Positions 14,687-19,511 of a stretch of DNA of 20,872 bases are shown here, in pieces; the stretch's first letter is position 1, and every line of letters begins with the position of its first letter. The notes below the pieces were generated by a model. That model saw only the letters and a program-made list of their open reading frames with translations. It ran no database searches and had not been told where the DNA came from. Source of the DNA: a virus; the IMG/VR virus record IMGVR_UViG_3300017951_000171, positions 1 to 20,872 of that record. One strand, 5' to 3'. The position numbers and the translations under genes are program-made.

Positions 14687-15044
14687 TGGAATCTACCTTG
14701 TCAGCAAAAAAGCCAACAAGCAAAGGTTCAGAGCATCAATCTTTAGTGCGTGGGAACATCGCTGCGCATACTGCGGCGAACACGCAACTACGATCGACCA
14801 CGTAAAGGCAAAAGCCAAGGGTGGCCCGACATCACTACCCAACTGCGTGCCAGCTTGCCTGCGTTGTAACGCAGATAAGTCACATGCGTCTGTATGGTCT
14901 TGGTGGATTAAGAAACCGTTTTGGAGCTTATTTAGAGCATATGTTTTACTGCAGTGGACTAATCAAAACGAACAGCTTTCATTTGCTCTATGTAGATCTG
15001 TGCCTGCCATAGATCGTTTGCATAGCGCCCGTAGGCACAGTTAG
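14670..15044 (+). CDS. HNH endonuclease
   Basis: The 124-residue product has a complete zinc-finger HNH core. CAYC (Cys32, Cys35) is followed by TTIDHVKAKAKGG with Asp43-His44, PNCVPACLRCNADK with Asn58, Cys63, Cys66 and Asn67, and Lys70. This is the classical CxxC-DH-N-CxxCN arrangement that cleaves DNA with one catalytic metal. The C-terminal part (about 75-124) is aromatic and less typical; its last 86 bases overlap the opposite-strand gene. Its role could be homing or general DNA processing. It is free-standing, with no intron or fused terminase visible, so a homing-type nuclease is possible. Confidence 0.8.
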   Translation: MDHQIDGIYLVSKKANKQRFRASIFSAWEHRCAYCGEHATTIDHVKAKAKGGPTSLPNCVPACLRCNADKSHASVWSWWIKKPFWSLFRAYVLLQWTNQNEQLSFALCRSVPAIDRLHSARRHS

Positions 15045-15147
15045 GGCTACAGGCCCTATAGCGACATTCACCAATTTCAGGTTCAGTACTCAACTCGATG
15101 TAGTAGCCATCGCCGCAGTCAATAGCGTCGTCAGGGATGCTGTGCAC
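14959..15147 (-). CDS. Small Cys-containing protein, unknown function
   Basis: From GTG at 15147 the product has 62 residues; a TTG at 15183 would add twelve that are antiphase to the conserved end of the upstream gene. The sequence reads DDAIDCGDGYYIELSTEPEI, then ECRYRACSPNCAYGRYANDL, then WQAQIYIEQMKAVRF. Four Cys (CG...C....C...C) could bind a metal. It overlaps the upstream gene by 17 bases and the 3' end of the HNH gene by 86. Its helical end and aromatic content look genuine, but there is no ATG start, so confidence is moderate. Confidence 0.45.
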   Translation of the reverse strand: MHSIPDDAIDCGDGYYIELSTEPEIGECRYRACSPNCAYGRYANDLWQAQIYIEQMKAVRFD

Positions 15148-15454
15148 TTGTCTTGCTCCAAAAAACTGAGCAGCTTTTGGCAAAGATGCCGCCGCTGGAA
15201 CGACCTTCAGGAAAGCCTAGTCCGCATTCTGCCGGCACAAACTCCCAATGGATGCAATGCTGACACCTGGGTTTGTTATCTGTAATAGCTCTTGCATCTG
15301 CATAAAGCTGCTCAGCTTCTTCAACAGCTGTTTCTATATCGCTTGAACTAAGCGGTAGTTCAACTTTTCCGGTGTGAGTTTTTATGCGGACACGCCAGCC
15401 CGTTTGATCCTGGTATAGGACCATGCGGCCAGCGTGGTACCGCAGTGAAGCCAC
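15131..15454 (-). CDS. Cys/FPE/FA-motif protein (zinc-binding type), copy 1
   Basis: This 107-residue product starts at a GTG sharing TAGTG with the upstream stop. The N-terminal half (about 11-35) resembles a small beta domain (MVLYQDQTGWRVRIKTHTGK). A helix rich in Glu/Ala follows (DIETAVEEAEQLYADARAI). The C-terminal module has RCQHCIHW (Cys64, Cys67, Trp70), Cys77, GFPE (80-83), FA (91-92) and Cys95 followed by SVFW. Four cysteines with fixed FPE and FA positions suggest a zinc-binding knuckle. The same module closes the products at 16571-16843 and 16809-17144. It lies just downstream of the dNMP kinase gene. Function unknown. Confidence 0.65.
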   Translation of the reverse strand: MASLRYHAGRMVLYQDQTGWRVRIKTHTGKVELPLSSSDIETAVEEAEQLYADARAITDNKPRCQHCIHWEFVPAECGLGFPEGRSSGGIFAKSCSVFWSKTSAQHP

Positions 15455-15996
15455 TAAGTTTTGGCAAGTAGTCGCAGCTTAGTAACAAGATCCTGAATAG
15501 TGCCTTCATTAAATATCGCGCAATCAAAATCTCCGTAATCGTCAAGACCACCCTCACTAGCGTGATCGTATGTCCGCTGTACGTCAGGTCGATCGACCCA
15601 CCAAAGATCCCCACCAAGGCTCTTAATCAATTTTGCTTCGTTTAAAAAACGACAGTCATCTACCACAACGCGGTCGTAGTAGGACATGCGCTCCTGCCAG
15701 CACTTCAGCCAAATATCAGGACCGATGCAAGCTCTTCCCCACTCAGTACCGAGTGTCCTGAGCATGTGTCTGACACTGACCTCAGCATGTGGAACGACTA
15801 CCGACTTGTTGCGTTCCAGTAAAGCAGTGGCTTCGTCGCTGTCACACCCGAGGCTCATCAGCATCGGGTGCAGCATCAATTTCAAGGTCTGAGCAAAGGG
15901 CACCACGGTGTAACCCCGCTCTTCGACTAGCCACGAAGCAATCGTACTTTTCCCACAGCCTGGTGCTGGGCTGTAAATACCTATAAGTTTTTTCAC
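15454..15996 (-). CDS. Deoxynucleoside monophosphate kinase-like P-loop protein
   Basis: The 180-residue product begins KKLIGIYSPAPGCGKSTIAS, a P-loop (residues 9-18, Lys16). It continues PFAQTLKLML, a SVRHMLRTLGTEWGRACIGP segment followed by DIWLKCW, then RVVVDDCRFLNEAKLIKSLG, which gives the Walker-B-like strand and base-binding region. A short FNEGTIQDLVTKLRLL end completes it. This layout matches the phage dNMP kinase family (T4 gene 1-like), which phosphorylates dNMPs to dNDPs for phage DNA synthesis. It starts at GTG overlapping the upstream stop (GTGA). A dNTP-supply role fits with dCTP deaminase and polymerase in the same window. Confidence 0.8.
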   Translation of the reverse strand: MKKLIGIYSPAPGCGKSTIASWLVEERGYTVVPFAQTLKLMLHPMLMSLGCDSDEATALLERNKSVVVPHAEVSVRHMLRTLGTEWGRACIGPDIWLKCWQERMSYYDRVVVDDCRFLNEAKLIKSLGGDLWWVDRPDVQRTYDHASEGGLDDYGDFDCAIFNEGTIQDLVTKLRLLAKT

Positions 15997-16241
15997 TTTG
16001 CTTTAGGGAACTGGGAAGTGATAAAAGATGCTCGAAGTATTTGACCGCTATCTTCGATAAATTTTTCAAACAGACCTGTGTAGGTACCGCAAAGCCCAGG
16101 TTCAGCTTGATCCCTTTCATAAAGGTCATACAAGTAGTCAAGAAACATCGCTTTACCATGCTCTACCTGCCATGGCTTGAGCTCTTCGCAAAGCGTCTCC
16201 GCGTTCAACGACTGGATCGCCCCAATAAACTGTTTGTCCAT
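15993..16241 (-). CDS. Small helical protein, unknown function
   Basis: The ATG at 16241 gives 82 residues: MDKQFIGAIQSLNAETLCEE, LKPWQVEHGKAMFLDYLYDL, then a GTYTGLFEKFIED segment. The frame continues upstream to a TTG at 16298, but those residues look like out-of-frame sequence. The LKPWQ.EH.K..FLDYLYDLYERD...GTYTGLFEKF pattern resembles cyanophage proteins of unknown function and seems strongly helical. Its stop overlaps the kinase GTG by four bases, so the two are coupled. No known domain. Confidence 0.65.
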   Translation of the reverse strand: MDKQFIGAIQSLNAETLCEELKPWQVEHGKAMFLDYLYDLYERDQAEPGLCGTYTGLFEKFIEDSGQILRASFITSQFPKAK

Positions 16242-16284
16242 CAAAAAACCAAGGTCTGAAATAGGTCTCAATGCCGAAAACCAT
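16153..16284 (-). CDS. Possible overlapping 43-residue ORF
   Basis: In another frame an ATG at 16284 opens MVFGIETYFRPWFFDGQTVY, WGDPVVERGDALRRAQAMAG, RAW. It is rich in Trp, Tyr, Phe and Arg and fills the otherwise empty 16242-16331 gap, but its last 88 bases overlap the 15993-16241 gene. Both frames look protein-like; this one is less certain. Confidence 0.3.
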   Translation of the reverse strand: MVFGIETYFRPWFFDGQTVYWGDPVVERGDALRRAQAMAGRAW

Positions 16285-16331
16285 CGGGTGTACGCCAAAA
16301 GAGCCTACGCCCGCGGTCCAGTGATACAAGA

Positions 16332-16568
16332 TCAGCGCTCAGCATCCGGTAGATGGTAGAGGCGCTCAAGCTTTAGTGAATCAGGCTCATCATCAGATGA
16401 AACATAGTCAACAGTGTCGGTTTCTTCAGGTACGTCGTCTAAGTTTTGTAATATCCAAGTTGTGTTTGTCCCCATCTGCTTAACGCATATTAGGCCAACG
16501 CGCGGTGACTTACTTAGGTACCTGAAAAGGGCAGCCTCAAACGGATTAAGGAACGGATGTGCTCTCAT
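16332..16568 (-). CDS. Small protein, unknown function
   Basis: The ATG at 16568, two bases after the upstream stop, gives 78 residues. RAHPFLNPFEAALFRYLSKS is followed by PRVGLICVKQMGTNTTWILQ and an acidic linker (DDVPEETDTVDYVSSDDEPD), then LERLYHLPDAER. Residues 1-45 look like a compact helix plus two strands (helix FEAALFRYL, strands VGLICVKQM and TTWILQNL). The frame is open further upstream to 16670, but that part overlaps the zinc-module gene and is not used. No family recognised; it is within the - strand operon of small genes. Confidence 0.6.
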   Translation of the reverse strand: MRAHPFLNPFEAALFRYLSKSPRVGLICVKQMGTNTTWILQNLDDVPEETDTVDYVSSDDEPDSLKLERLYHLPDAER

Positions 16569-16570
16569 GG

Positions 16571-16843
16571 TCAGTAGCACAACAAGGCCGGACAGTCCTG
16601 CGCGAAGCGCGTCCCACCTTCCGGAAAACCAAGACAACACTTGCCCGACCAGTGCTGGCACTTTTTGCATGGTCCGCCTTGCTCAAGCTGTTCGTACTTG
16701 CGCATTCTGACTTCATCCCTGAGCTCAGCTCGACCAGCTTCGCTCTTTAGATAACAGCGTTGACACAAAATGGCATTTCGAGTTCGCTTTCCGCACCCCG
16801 CGCAATCCCTAGTGTTTATTGTGTTCGAAGAGCGAGCACTCAA
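16571..16843 (-). CDS. Double Cys-cluster protein with Cys/FPE/FA module, copy 2
   Basis: A TTG at 16843 gives 90 residues and 35 bases of overlap with the upstream gene. The next in-frame ATG upstream (16891) would overlap 83 bases. CAGC (Cys14, Cys17) and CQRC (Cys27, Cys30) form a small zinc ribbon. A charged helix follows (RAELRDEVRMRKYEQLEQGG), then the module CKKCQHW (Cys59, Cys62), Cys69/70, GFPEGG, RFA and Cys84. The same module ends the products at 15131-15454 and 16809-17144. Zinc binding and a nucleic-acid or protein interaction role are inferred. The absence of an ATG near the believable start makes the 5' boundary uncertain. Confidence 0.6.
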   Translation of the reverse strand: MSARSSNTINTRDCAGCGKRTRNAILCQRCYLKSEAGRAELRDEVRMRKYEQLEQGGPCKKCQHWSGKCCLGFPEGGTRFAQDCPALLCY

Positions 16844-17144
16844 AAGCGAATTTCCCGCCAGCTTCGGGATACTGCATAGAACAGGACTCATTAGACCAAT
16901 AAACGCAGTTAGAGCAAGTAAGGCTTGGTGTAGTTGACTTAACACCTAGCGCTCTCAATATAGCGTTTAATTGCTTAGATTGCTCAATGTAGTCATATAA
17001 AGACTCCTGTGTTATCTCATAGGTAGTCTCACCGTGATCACACTTAAGGCACTTTCGCCTTATGCGCACAGCGCCATCAGTTTTTCGACTTCTGACCTCG
17101 GTCGCACGGAGAGCCCTATTGCCGCATTTACTACATACTTTCAT
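16809..17144 (-). CDS. NrdR-like zinc-ribbon protein with Cys/FPE/FA module, copy 3
   Basis: The 111-residue protein opens MKVCSKCGNRALRATEVRSR (Cys4, Cys7), then DGAVRIRRKCLKCDHGETTY (Cys32, Cys35). This matches the N-terminal ribbon of NrdR ('CP.C......R....G...RRR.C..C..R.TT.E'). It lacks the ATP-cone that follows in NrdR. Instead there is a helical linker (QESLYDYIEQSKQLNAILRA), and then TCSNCVYWSNESCSMQYPEA with GGKFAFECSLF. NrdR proteins repress ribonucleotide reductase genes, so a transcriptional role is possible but not established for this fusion. The start is ATG at 17144, 14 bases inside the HTH gene's 3' end. Confidence 0.7.
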   Translation of the reverse strand: MKVCSKCGNRALRATEVRSRKTDGAVRIRRKCLKCDHGETTYEITQESLYDYIEQSKQLNAILRALGVKSTTPSLTCSNCVYWSNESCSMQYPEAGGKFAFECSLFEHNKH

Positions 17145-17424
17145 CTGATCCCGATACCTGCTCTTCAGCGTCGAACCATAGCTTCCTATTCACAATCTTT
17201 CGGACATGTGAGTAGGAAACTTCAAACTGTTTAGCGATGTCCTTGCTTGCCACACCCTTTTTGTCAAGGTCCCTAATGGCGACCACGTCTTTTGCAGACA
17301 ATTTTGCATTGGTAGGAATGTTTCCCGCACGGAACGAACCGGTTGTTGAGTAGAAGCGCTTGTATCTCGCCTTTCTCTCCTTACCAACAAGTGAGAGCAG
17401 GTTGTCTAGATCTAGTTCAATCAC
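17131..17424 (-). CDS. Helix-turn-helix DNA-binding protein
   Basis: The 97-residue product begins at GTG overlapping the upstream stop (GTGA). After a basic stretch (ERKARYKRFYSTT) it has LSAKDVVAIRDLDKKGVASK (about 42-61) and DIAKQFEVSYSHVRKIVNRK (about 62-81). This is the HTH arrangement found with HNH/GIY-type endonucleases and resolvase-like regulators ('I..L...G....IA..F.VS...V..I..RK.W'). It has no nuclease domain here, so a small transcriptional regulator or DNA-binding accessory is likely. It sits directly before the NrdR-like gene. Confidence 0.75.
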   Translation of the reverse strand: MIELDLDNLLSLVGKERKARYKRFYSTTGSFRAGNIPTNAKLSAKDVVAIRDLDKKGVASKDIAKQFEVSYSHVRKIVNRKLWFDAEEQVSGSDESM

Positions 17425-17648
17425 GAAACTACAGACACCTCAGCGTTAGGCCAGCGAGCTTTTGCGTATTTGATAACGCTAGTTTTTGTCTCGGCCCTCA
17501 TTTGAACGTACATAGGACTCGCACCAACCTGAGAGACACGGACCTTGTACGCACGTGTCTTTGCACCTGGTACGGGCCGACTTATGCCGTCGCCGATCTT
17601 TGGTGTGCCATTTTCGTCGTTCCACTGCAGGGCAGGAAAATCAGCCAC
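17421..17648 (-). CDS. Small basic protein, unknown function
   Basis: The 75-residue protein begins MADFPALQWNDENGTPKIGD, followed by basic beta-like sequence (AYKVRVSQVGASPMYVQMRA) and a C-terminal helix (ETKTSVIKYAKARWPNAEVS). The ATG lies just inside a 52-base divergent gap shared with the + strand gene starting at 17701. It is the first gene of the leftward operon running to 14959, so its promoter should be in that gap. No motif gives a function. Confidence 0.6.
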   Translation of the reverse strand: MADFPALQWNDENGTPKIGDGISRPVPGAKTRAYKVRVSQVGASPMYVQMRAETKTSVIKYAKARWPNAEVSVVS

Positions 17649-17700
17649 TAATAAGCTTGACGGTGATCCGGACTATATTAGGACCAACAGCAAGCGGGCT

Positions 17701-17940
17701 ATGGATTGGCTGAAGAAATCCGTTACACCAGAACGTGAGCTAAAAATTGAGCTACTTGCAAGAGAACTCGAACCTCGTGAGGCGTACTTATTTAAGACCC
17801 TAATGAGTTACCAGGAAATGCTTCAAAGCGCTGTTCACCATATTATGAAGCTTGAGTTTGAGCTTGAAGATATTCGATCACAAAATCACGAGCCTCCTCA
17901 AACAACTCAAAGCACAAGTCCTCACCAAACTCCTCAGTAG
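17701..17940 (+). CDS. Small helical protein on opposite strand to its neighbours
   Basis: From ATG 17701 the product has 79 residues. Helical amphipathic sequence (MDWLKKSVTPERELKIELLA, RELEPREAYLFKTLMSYQEM, LQSAVHHIMKLEFELEDIRS) is followed by a Gln/Pro/Thr-rich tail. The in-frame residues ahead of the ATG (DPDYIRTNSKRA) also look protein-like but have only ATT as a start. The tail lies antisense to the 3' end of the - strand gene at 17843-18031 (98-base overlap). TATATT at 17674-17679 is a possible -10 element. Function unknown. Confidence 0.5.
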   Translation: MDWLKKSVTPERELKIELLARELEPREAYLFKTLMSYQEMLQSAVHHIMKLEFELEDIRSQNHEPPQTTQSTSPHQTPQ

Positions 17941-18031
17941 CCAACTCCTTAAACCTTGCGAGCACAAGTGCGTCAAAGTTATTCGTGGTTTTGGGTTCAG
18001 GCTCTTTAGTAGAACGACGCTGCACGATCAA
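17843..18031 (-). CDS. Downstream half of an amber-split protein
   Basis: From TTG 18031 (or GTG 18025) the frame gives 62 residues: IVQRRSTKEPEPKTTNNFDA, LVLARFKELATEEFGEDLCF, ELFEEARDFVIEYLQAQTQA. It is in the same reading frame as the 18065-18277 gene, separated by one TAG and eleven sense codons (VCNQFRLRAKI). These also read as protein and join smoothly to both sides. It has only weak starts of its own. It is probably the C-terminal half of a 143-codon gene. Helical, acidic end; function unknown. Confidence 0.5.
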   Translation of the reverse strand: MIVQRRSTKEPEPKTTNNFDALVLARFKELATEEFGEDLCFELFEEARDFVIEYLQAQTQAS

Positions 18032-18064
18032 TATCTTTGCCCGCAGTCGAAACTGGTTGCAGAC

Positions 18065-18277
18065 CTAAAGCTTTTTCTCTTTTCTGTGCAGCTGGTCGTA
18101 ATCGGTAAGCTCACTTTGACTAGCACTTGCCTTATGTTTTTCGATGTTTGCACGCAAAGACTCCGTCGCGCCAACGAGTTCGCTGTATAGAAGCTCTAAC
18201 TCGTCAGTGCTAAGGGCATCAATGTGCTGCAGGGATACCTGATCCTTGAGCAGCTGACTGTTCCAAACTAAGTTCAT
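18065..18277 (-). CDS. Upstream half of an amber-split protein
   Basis: The 70-residue product (ATG 18277) reads MNLVWNSQLLKDQVSLQHID, ALSTDELELLYSELVGATES, LRANIEKHKASASQSELTDY, DQLHRKEKKL and then TAG. It is a two-helix, coiled-coil-like protein; the form DELE.LY.EL....E.LR.NIEK.KA.......L.RK recurs in small cyanophage proteins (from memory), which continue into a basic segment like the RLRAKIL seen here after the stop. A hairpin (18291-18310) precedes the start. Either a short protein or the N-terminal half of a split or readthrough product. Confidence 0.6.
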   Translation of the reverse strand: MNLVWNSQLLKDQVSLQHIDALSTDELELLYSELVGATESLRANIEKHKASASQSELTDYDQLHRKEKKL

Positions 18278-18290
18278 AAGTAAAAGGTAA

Positions 18291-18310
18291 GCCCCAGGAC
18301 TACCTGGGGC
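18291..18310 (-). terminator. Perfect 8-bp GC hairpin between two leftward genes
   Basis: GCCCCAGG (18291-18298) is an exact inverted repeat of CCTGGGGC (18303-18310), with a four-base loop. On the - strand it lies 15 bases after the stop of the 18326-18613 gene and 13 before the start at 18277, followed by TTACCTTTTACTT. It is probably an intrinsic terminator or partial attenuator separating the two genes, or an mRNA-stabilising hairpin. Confidence 0.6.
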
Positions 18311-18325
18311 CGGTGTCCTAAGGCA

Positions 18326-18613
18326 TCAGGCCTCAGGCTTATCAAGGCAAAGGACGAAGCAGCCCGGACGGGTAGCGTCGCGACGAACAGAGTAGCGCAC
18401 CTTGTCGCTAGCCCGGCTCATCACACCAACAACCTGGGAAATCGTGGTGGGACGATACCCTTCACCAGTTTCCTCGTTGTAGTAAGGAACAAAAATGGCA
18501 TCGCCCGGGGTCATACCAAGGACTTCTTCCCGCAGAGGGGTAGTTTTGCAATTACGCCCAGTGCGAACCTTGACCTCCGCAAGGGTCACTTTTTCAAACG
18601 ACGACATAACCAT
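18326..18613 (-). CDS. Conserved small cyanophage protein, possible DNA-binding
   Basis: The 95-residue protein starts at ATG 18613 or ATG 18607 (MSSFEKVTLAEV). It contains RTGRNCKTTPLREEVLGMTP, GDAIFVPYYNEETGEGYRPT, TISQVVGVMSRASDKVRYSV and RRDATRPGCFVLCL. The central TTISQVVGVMSR..DKVRYSVRRD segment looks like a winged-helix or HTH-like unit (S-Q-V-V-G turn, basic recognition-like end). I associate the pattern with small cyanophage proteins of unknown function. It is first of its leftward unit, opposite a + strand HTH-like gene, with a 59-base gap between starts. Confidence 0.65.
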   Translation of the reverse strand: MVMSSFEKVTLAEVKVRTGRNCKTTPLREEVLGMTPGDAIFVPYYNEETGEGYRPTTISQVVGVMSRASDKVRYSVRRDATRPGCFVLCLDKPEA

Positions 18614-18672
18614 CAGATGAGGTGAAGCTCAGCTAATAGCGTACACTGCAGATGCATTAAAGGTATACGACC
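18614..18672. promoter_or_regulatory. Divergent intergenic region
   Basis: These 59 bases separate two outward-facing small genes, each resembling a DNA-binding protein, so promoters for both directions should lie here. TATACG (18664-18669) and TACACT (18646-18651, + strand) and TACGCT (- strand) are weak -10-like hexamers. No convincing -35 box or long operator dyad is visible. Confidence 0.4.
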
Positions 18673-18822
18673 TTGGCCAACGAGCCTGTTAAAGAGAACC
18701 CCGCACCAGCAGACCGTCAGCTTGTCCGTTTTATGAGTACGGGTGGTATGAGCGGCAGGTCGATTTCTAAGGCACTCAAACTGCCCTACGTAAAAGTCCT
18801 GAGGTGGCTTAAGGAAGAGTAA
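18673..18822 (+). CDS. 49-residue HTH-like protein (TTG start)
   Basis: The frame reads ANEPVKENPAPADRQLVRFM, STGGMSGRSISKALKLPYVK, VLRWLKEE. The second half has the helix-turn-helix pattern 'G.SGRSISKAL.LPYVKVLRWLK', as in small MerR/Cro-like or resolvase-type HTH units (Ser-Ile-Ser-Lys-Ala turn, then a recognition helix). There is no ATG ahead; TTG is the only start before the coding-like part. It is divergent from the 18326-18613 gene and ends 14 bases inside the convergent gene at 18809-19027. A small regulator is inferred. Confidence 0.55.
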   Translation: MANEPVKENPAPADRQLVRFMSTGGMSGRSISKALKLPYVKVLRWLKEE

Positions 18823-19027
18823 TTTTTATGATGCGCTTACTGAAATCTACGACAGCTAGCGGGCTGGCCCGCTTCAGCATCCAAACGCCAAGGCCAGCTA
18901 AGCCATTGTGTTCGCCAGCCACCGGCTGAGGTTCGAGATGCTCGACAACCCAGTGAGGCGGCTGCACGACCCATAAGGGCCTACGTGAACCAAGTCTTAT
19001 GAGTTTCAGTCCGAGGCTCTGTAACAT
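18809..19027 (-). CDS. Small protein, unknown function
   Basis: The 72-residue product begins at ATG 19027: LQSLGLKLIRLGSRRPLWVV, QPPHWVVEHLEPQPVAGEHN, then GLAGLGVWMLKRASPLAVVD. Trp/Pro/His-rich composition and a C-terminal helix look coding, but there is no recognisable motif. The start is 22 bases inside the upstream gene. The last 14 bases overlap the + strand HTH-like gene. Confidence 0.5.
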   Translation of the reverse strand: MLQSLGLKLIRLGSRRPLWVVQPPHWVVEHLEPQPVAGEHNGLAGLGVWMLKRASPLAVVDFSKRIIKITLP

Positions 19028-19173
19028 ACCTCGCTCTCAGAAATCAGCACTAGCTCATTATATAGATTTCCATAGGGGCTGAGCCTAAATTTTTGCTTAG
19101 CTTTTTCTAGATCAGGCGCCTGTATAATCTCGTACAGTCCGATTCTGCGAATCGAAAACACAAAGCGCTTCAA
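19006..19173 (-). CDS. 55-residue protein, unknown function (TTG start)
   Basis: The frame reads MKRFVFSIRRIGLYEIIQAP, DLEKAKQKFRLSPYGNLYNE, LVLISESEVCYRASD, with TTG as the start codon one base after the previous gene's TAA. The arrangement beta (RFVFSIRRIG), EI..APDLEKAK.KFRLSP helix, then LVLISE.EV strand looks like a small alpha/beta domain seen in phage accessory proteins. It overlaps the downstream gene by 22 bases. Function unknown, but coding is convincing. Confidence 0.6.
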   Translation of the reverse strand: MKRFVFSIRRIGLYEIIQAPDLEKAKQKFRLSPYGNLYNELVLISESEVCYRASD

Positions 19174-19174
19174 G

Positions 19175-19273
19175 TTAGCTTGCAGGAAACTGCGTTAGAA
19201 ATATTGTAACAACTAGTAGACCTACCAACCAGGTAAGGCCGAACAGTACAACCAACTGGTTTTGCGTCAGCAC
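19175..19273 (-). CDS. 32-residue single-TM peptide (GTG start)
   Basis: The GTG at 19273, four bases after the upstream stop, gives LTQNQLVVLFGLTWLVGLLV then VTIFLTQFPAS: an almost wholly hydrophobic TM helix flanked by short polar ends. A longer in-frame reading to ATG 19357 would run antiphase to the upstream RHH-like gene. It is tightly packed (one base before the next start), so probably a genuine membrane peptide. Role unknown. Confidence 0.5.
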   Translation of the reverse strand: MLTQNQLVVLFGLTWLVGLLVVTIFLTQFPAS

Positions 19274-19277
19274 GTAC

Positions 19278-19511
19278 CTAAGGTCTTGGACGAGGCTTTG
19301 ACTTCTGCTCGACCCACTTACGCCGAACCTCAGCGTCTTTCTCAACGGCAACGTCATAAGTTTGCTTACCTACACTGTCTTCTAGGTAGGTATACAGGCA
19401 TTGCCGAAGCAAGGCCGTGGTCCGTAATCCTTCTTGTTCTGCAATTTCTTCAAAAAGACGTGCCCGATGCGGGTCAAGCAGGACCTGATAACGGATCTTT
19501 GCGGCTGCCAT
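19278..19511 (-). CDS. Ribbon-helix-helix-like small protein
   Basis: The ATG at 19511 gives 77 residues. The frame is open to 19637, but that part is antiphase to the upstream gene. It has a strand KIRYQVLLDPHRARLFEEIA followed by EQEGLRTTALLRQCLYTYLE, the beta-helix-helix pattern of Arc/CopG-type DNA-binding proteins. A charged tail follows (VEKDAEVRRKWVEQKSKPRP). Such dimeric proteins bind DNA with the N-terminal strand. A phage regulator is plausible; the assignment is by pattern only. Confidence 0.6.
   Translation of the reverse strand: MAAAKIRYQVLLDPHRARLFEEIAEQEGLRTTALLRQCLYTYLEDSVGKQTYDVAVEKDAEVRRKWVEQKSKPRPRP

Noticed and set aside
16242-16298. TTG start at 16298 for the 15993 gene
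   Set aside because: The 19 added residues are not fold-like and the ATG at 16241 gives a natural start.
17657-17679. Promoter TTGACG...TATATT ahead of the 17701 gene
   Set aside because: The two hexamers are only 11 bases apart, too close for a sigma-70 promoter; only TATATT alone remains as a weak -10 candidate.
18828-18929. 33-codon + frame after the HTH-like gene (MMRLLKSTTASG...)
   Set aside because: Short, low complexity, fully antisense to the 18809-19027 gene, with no supporting signal.
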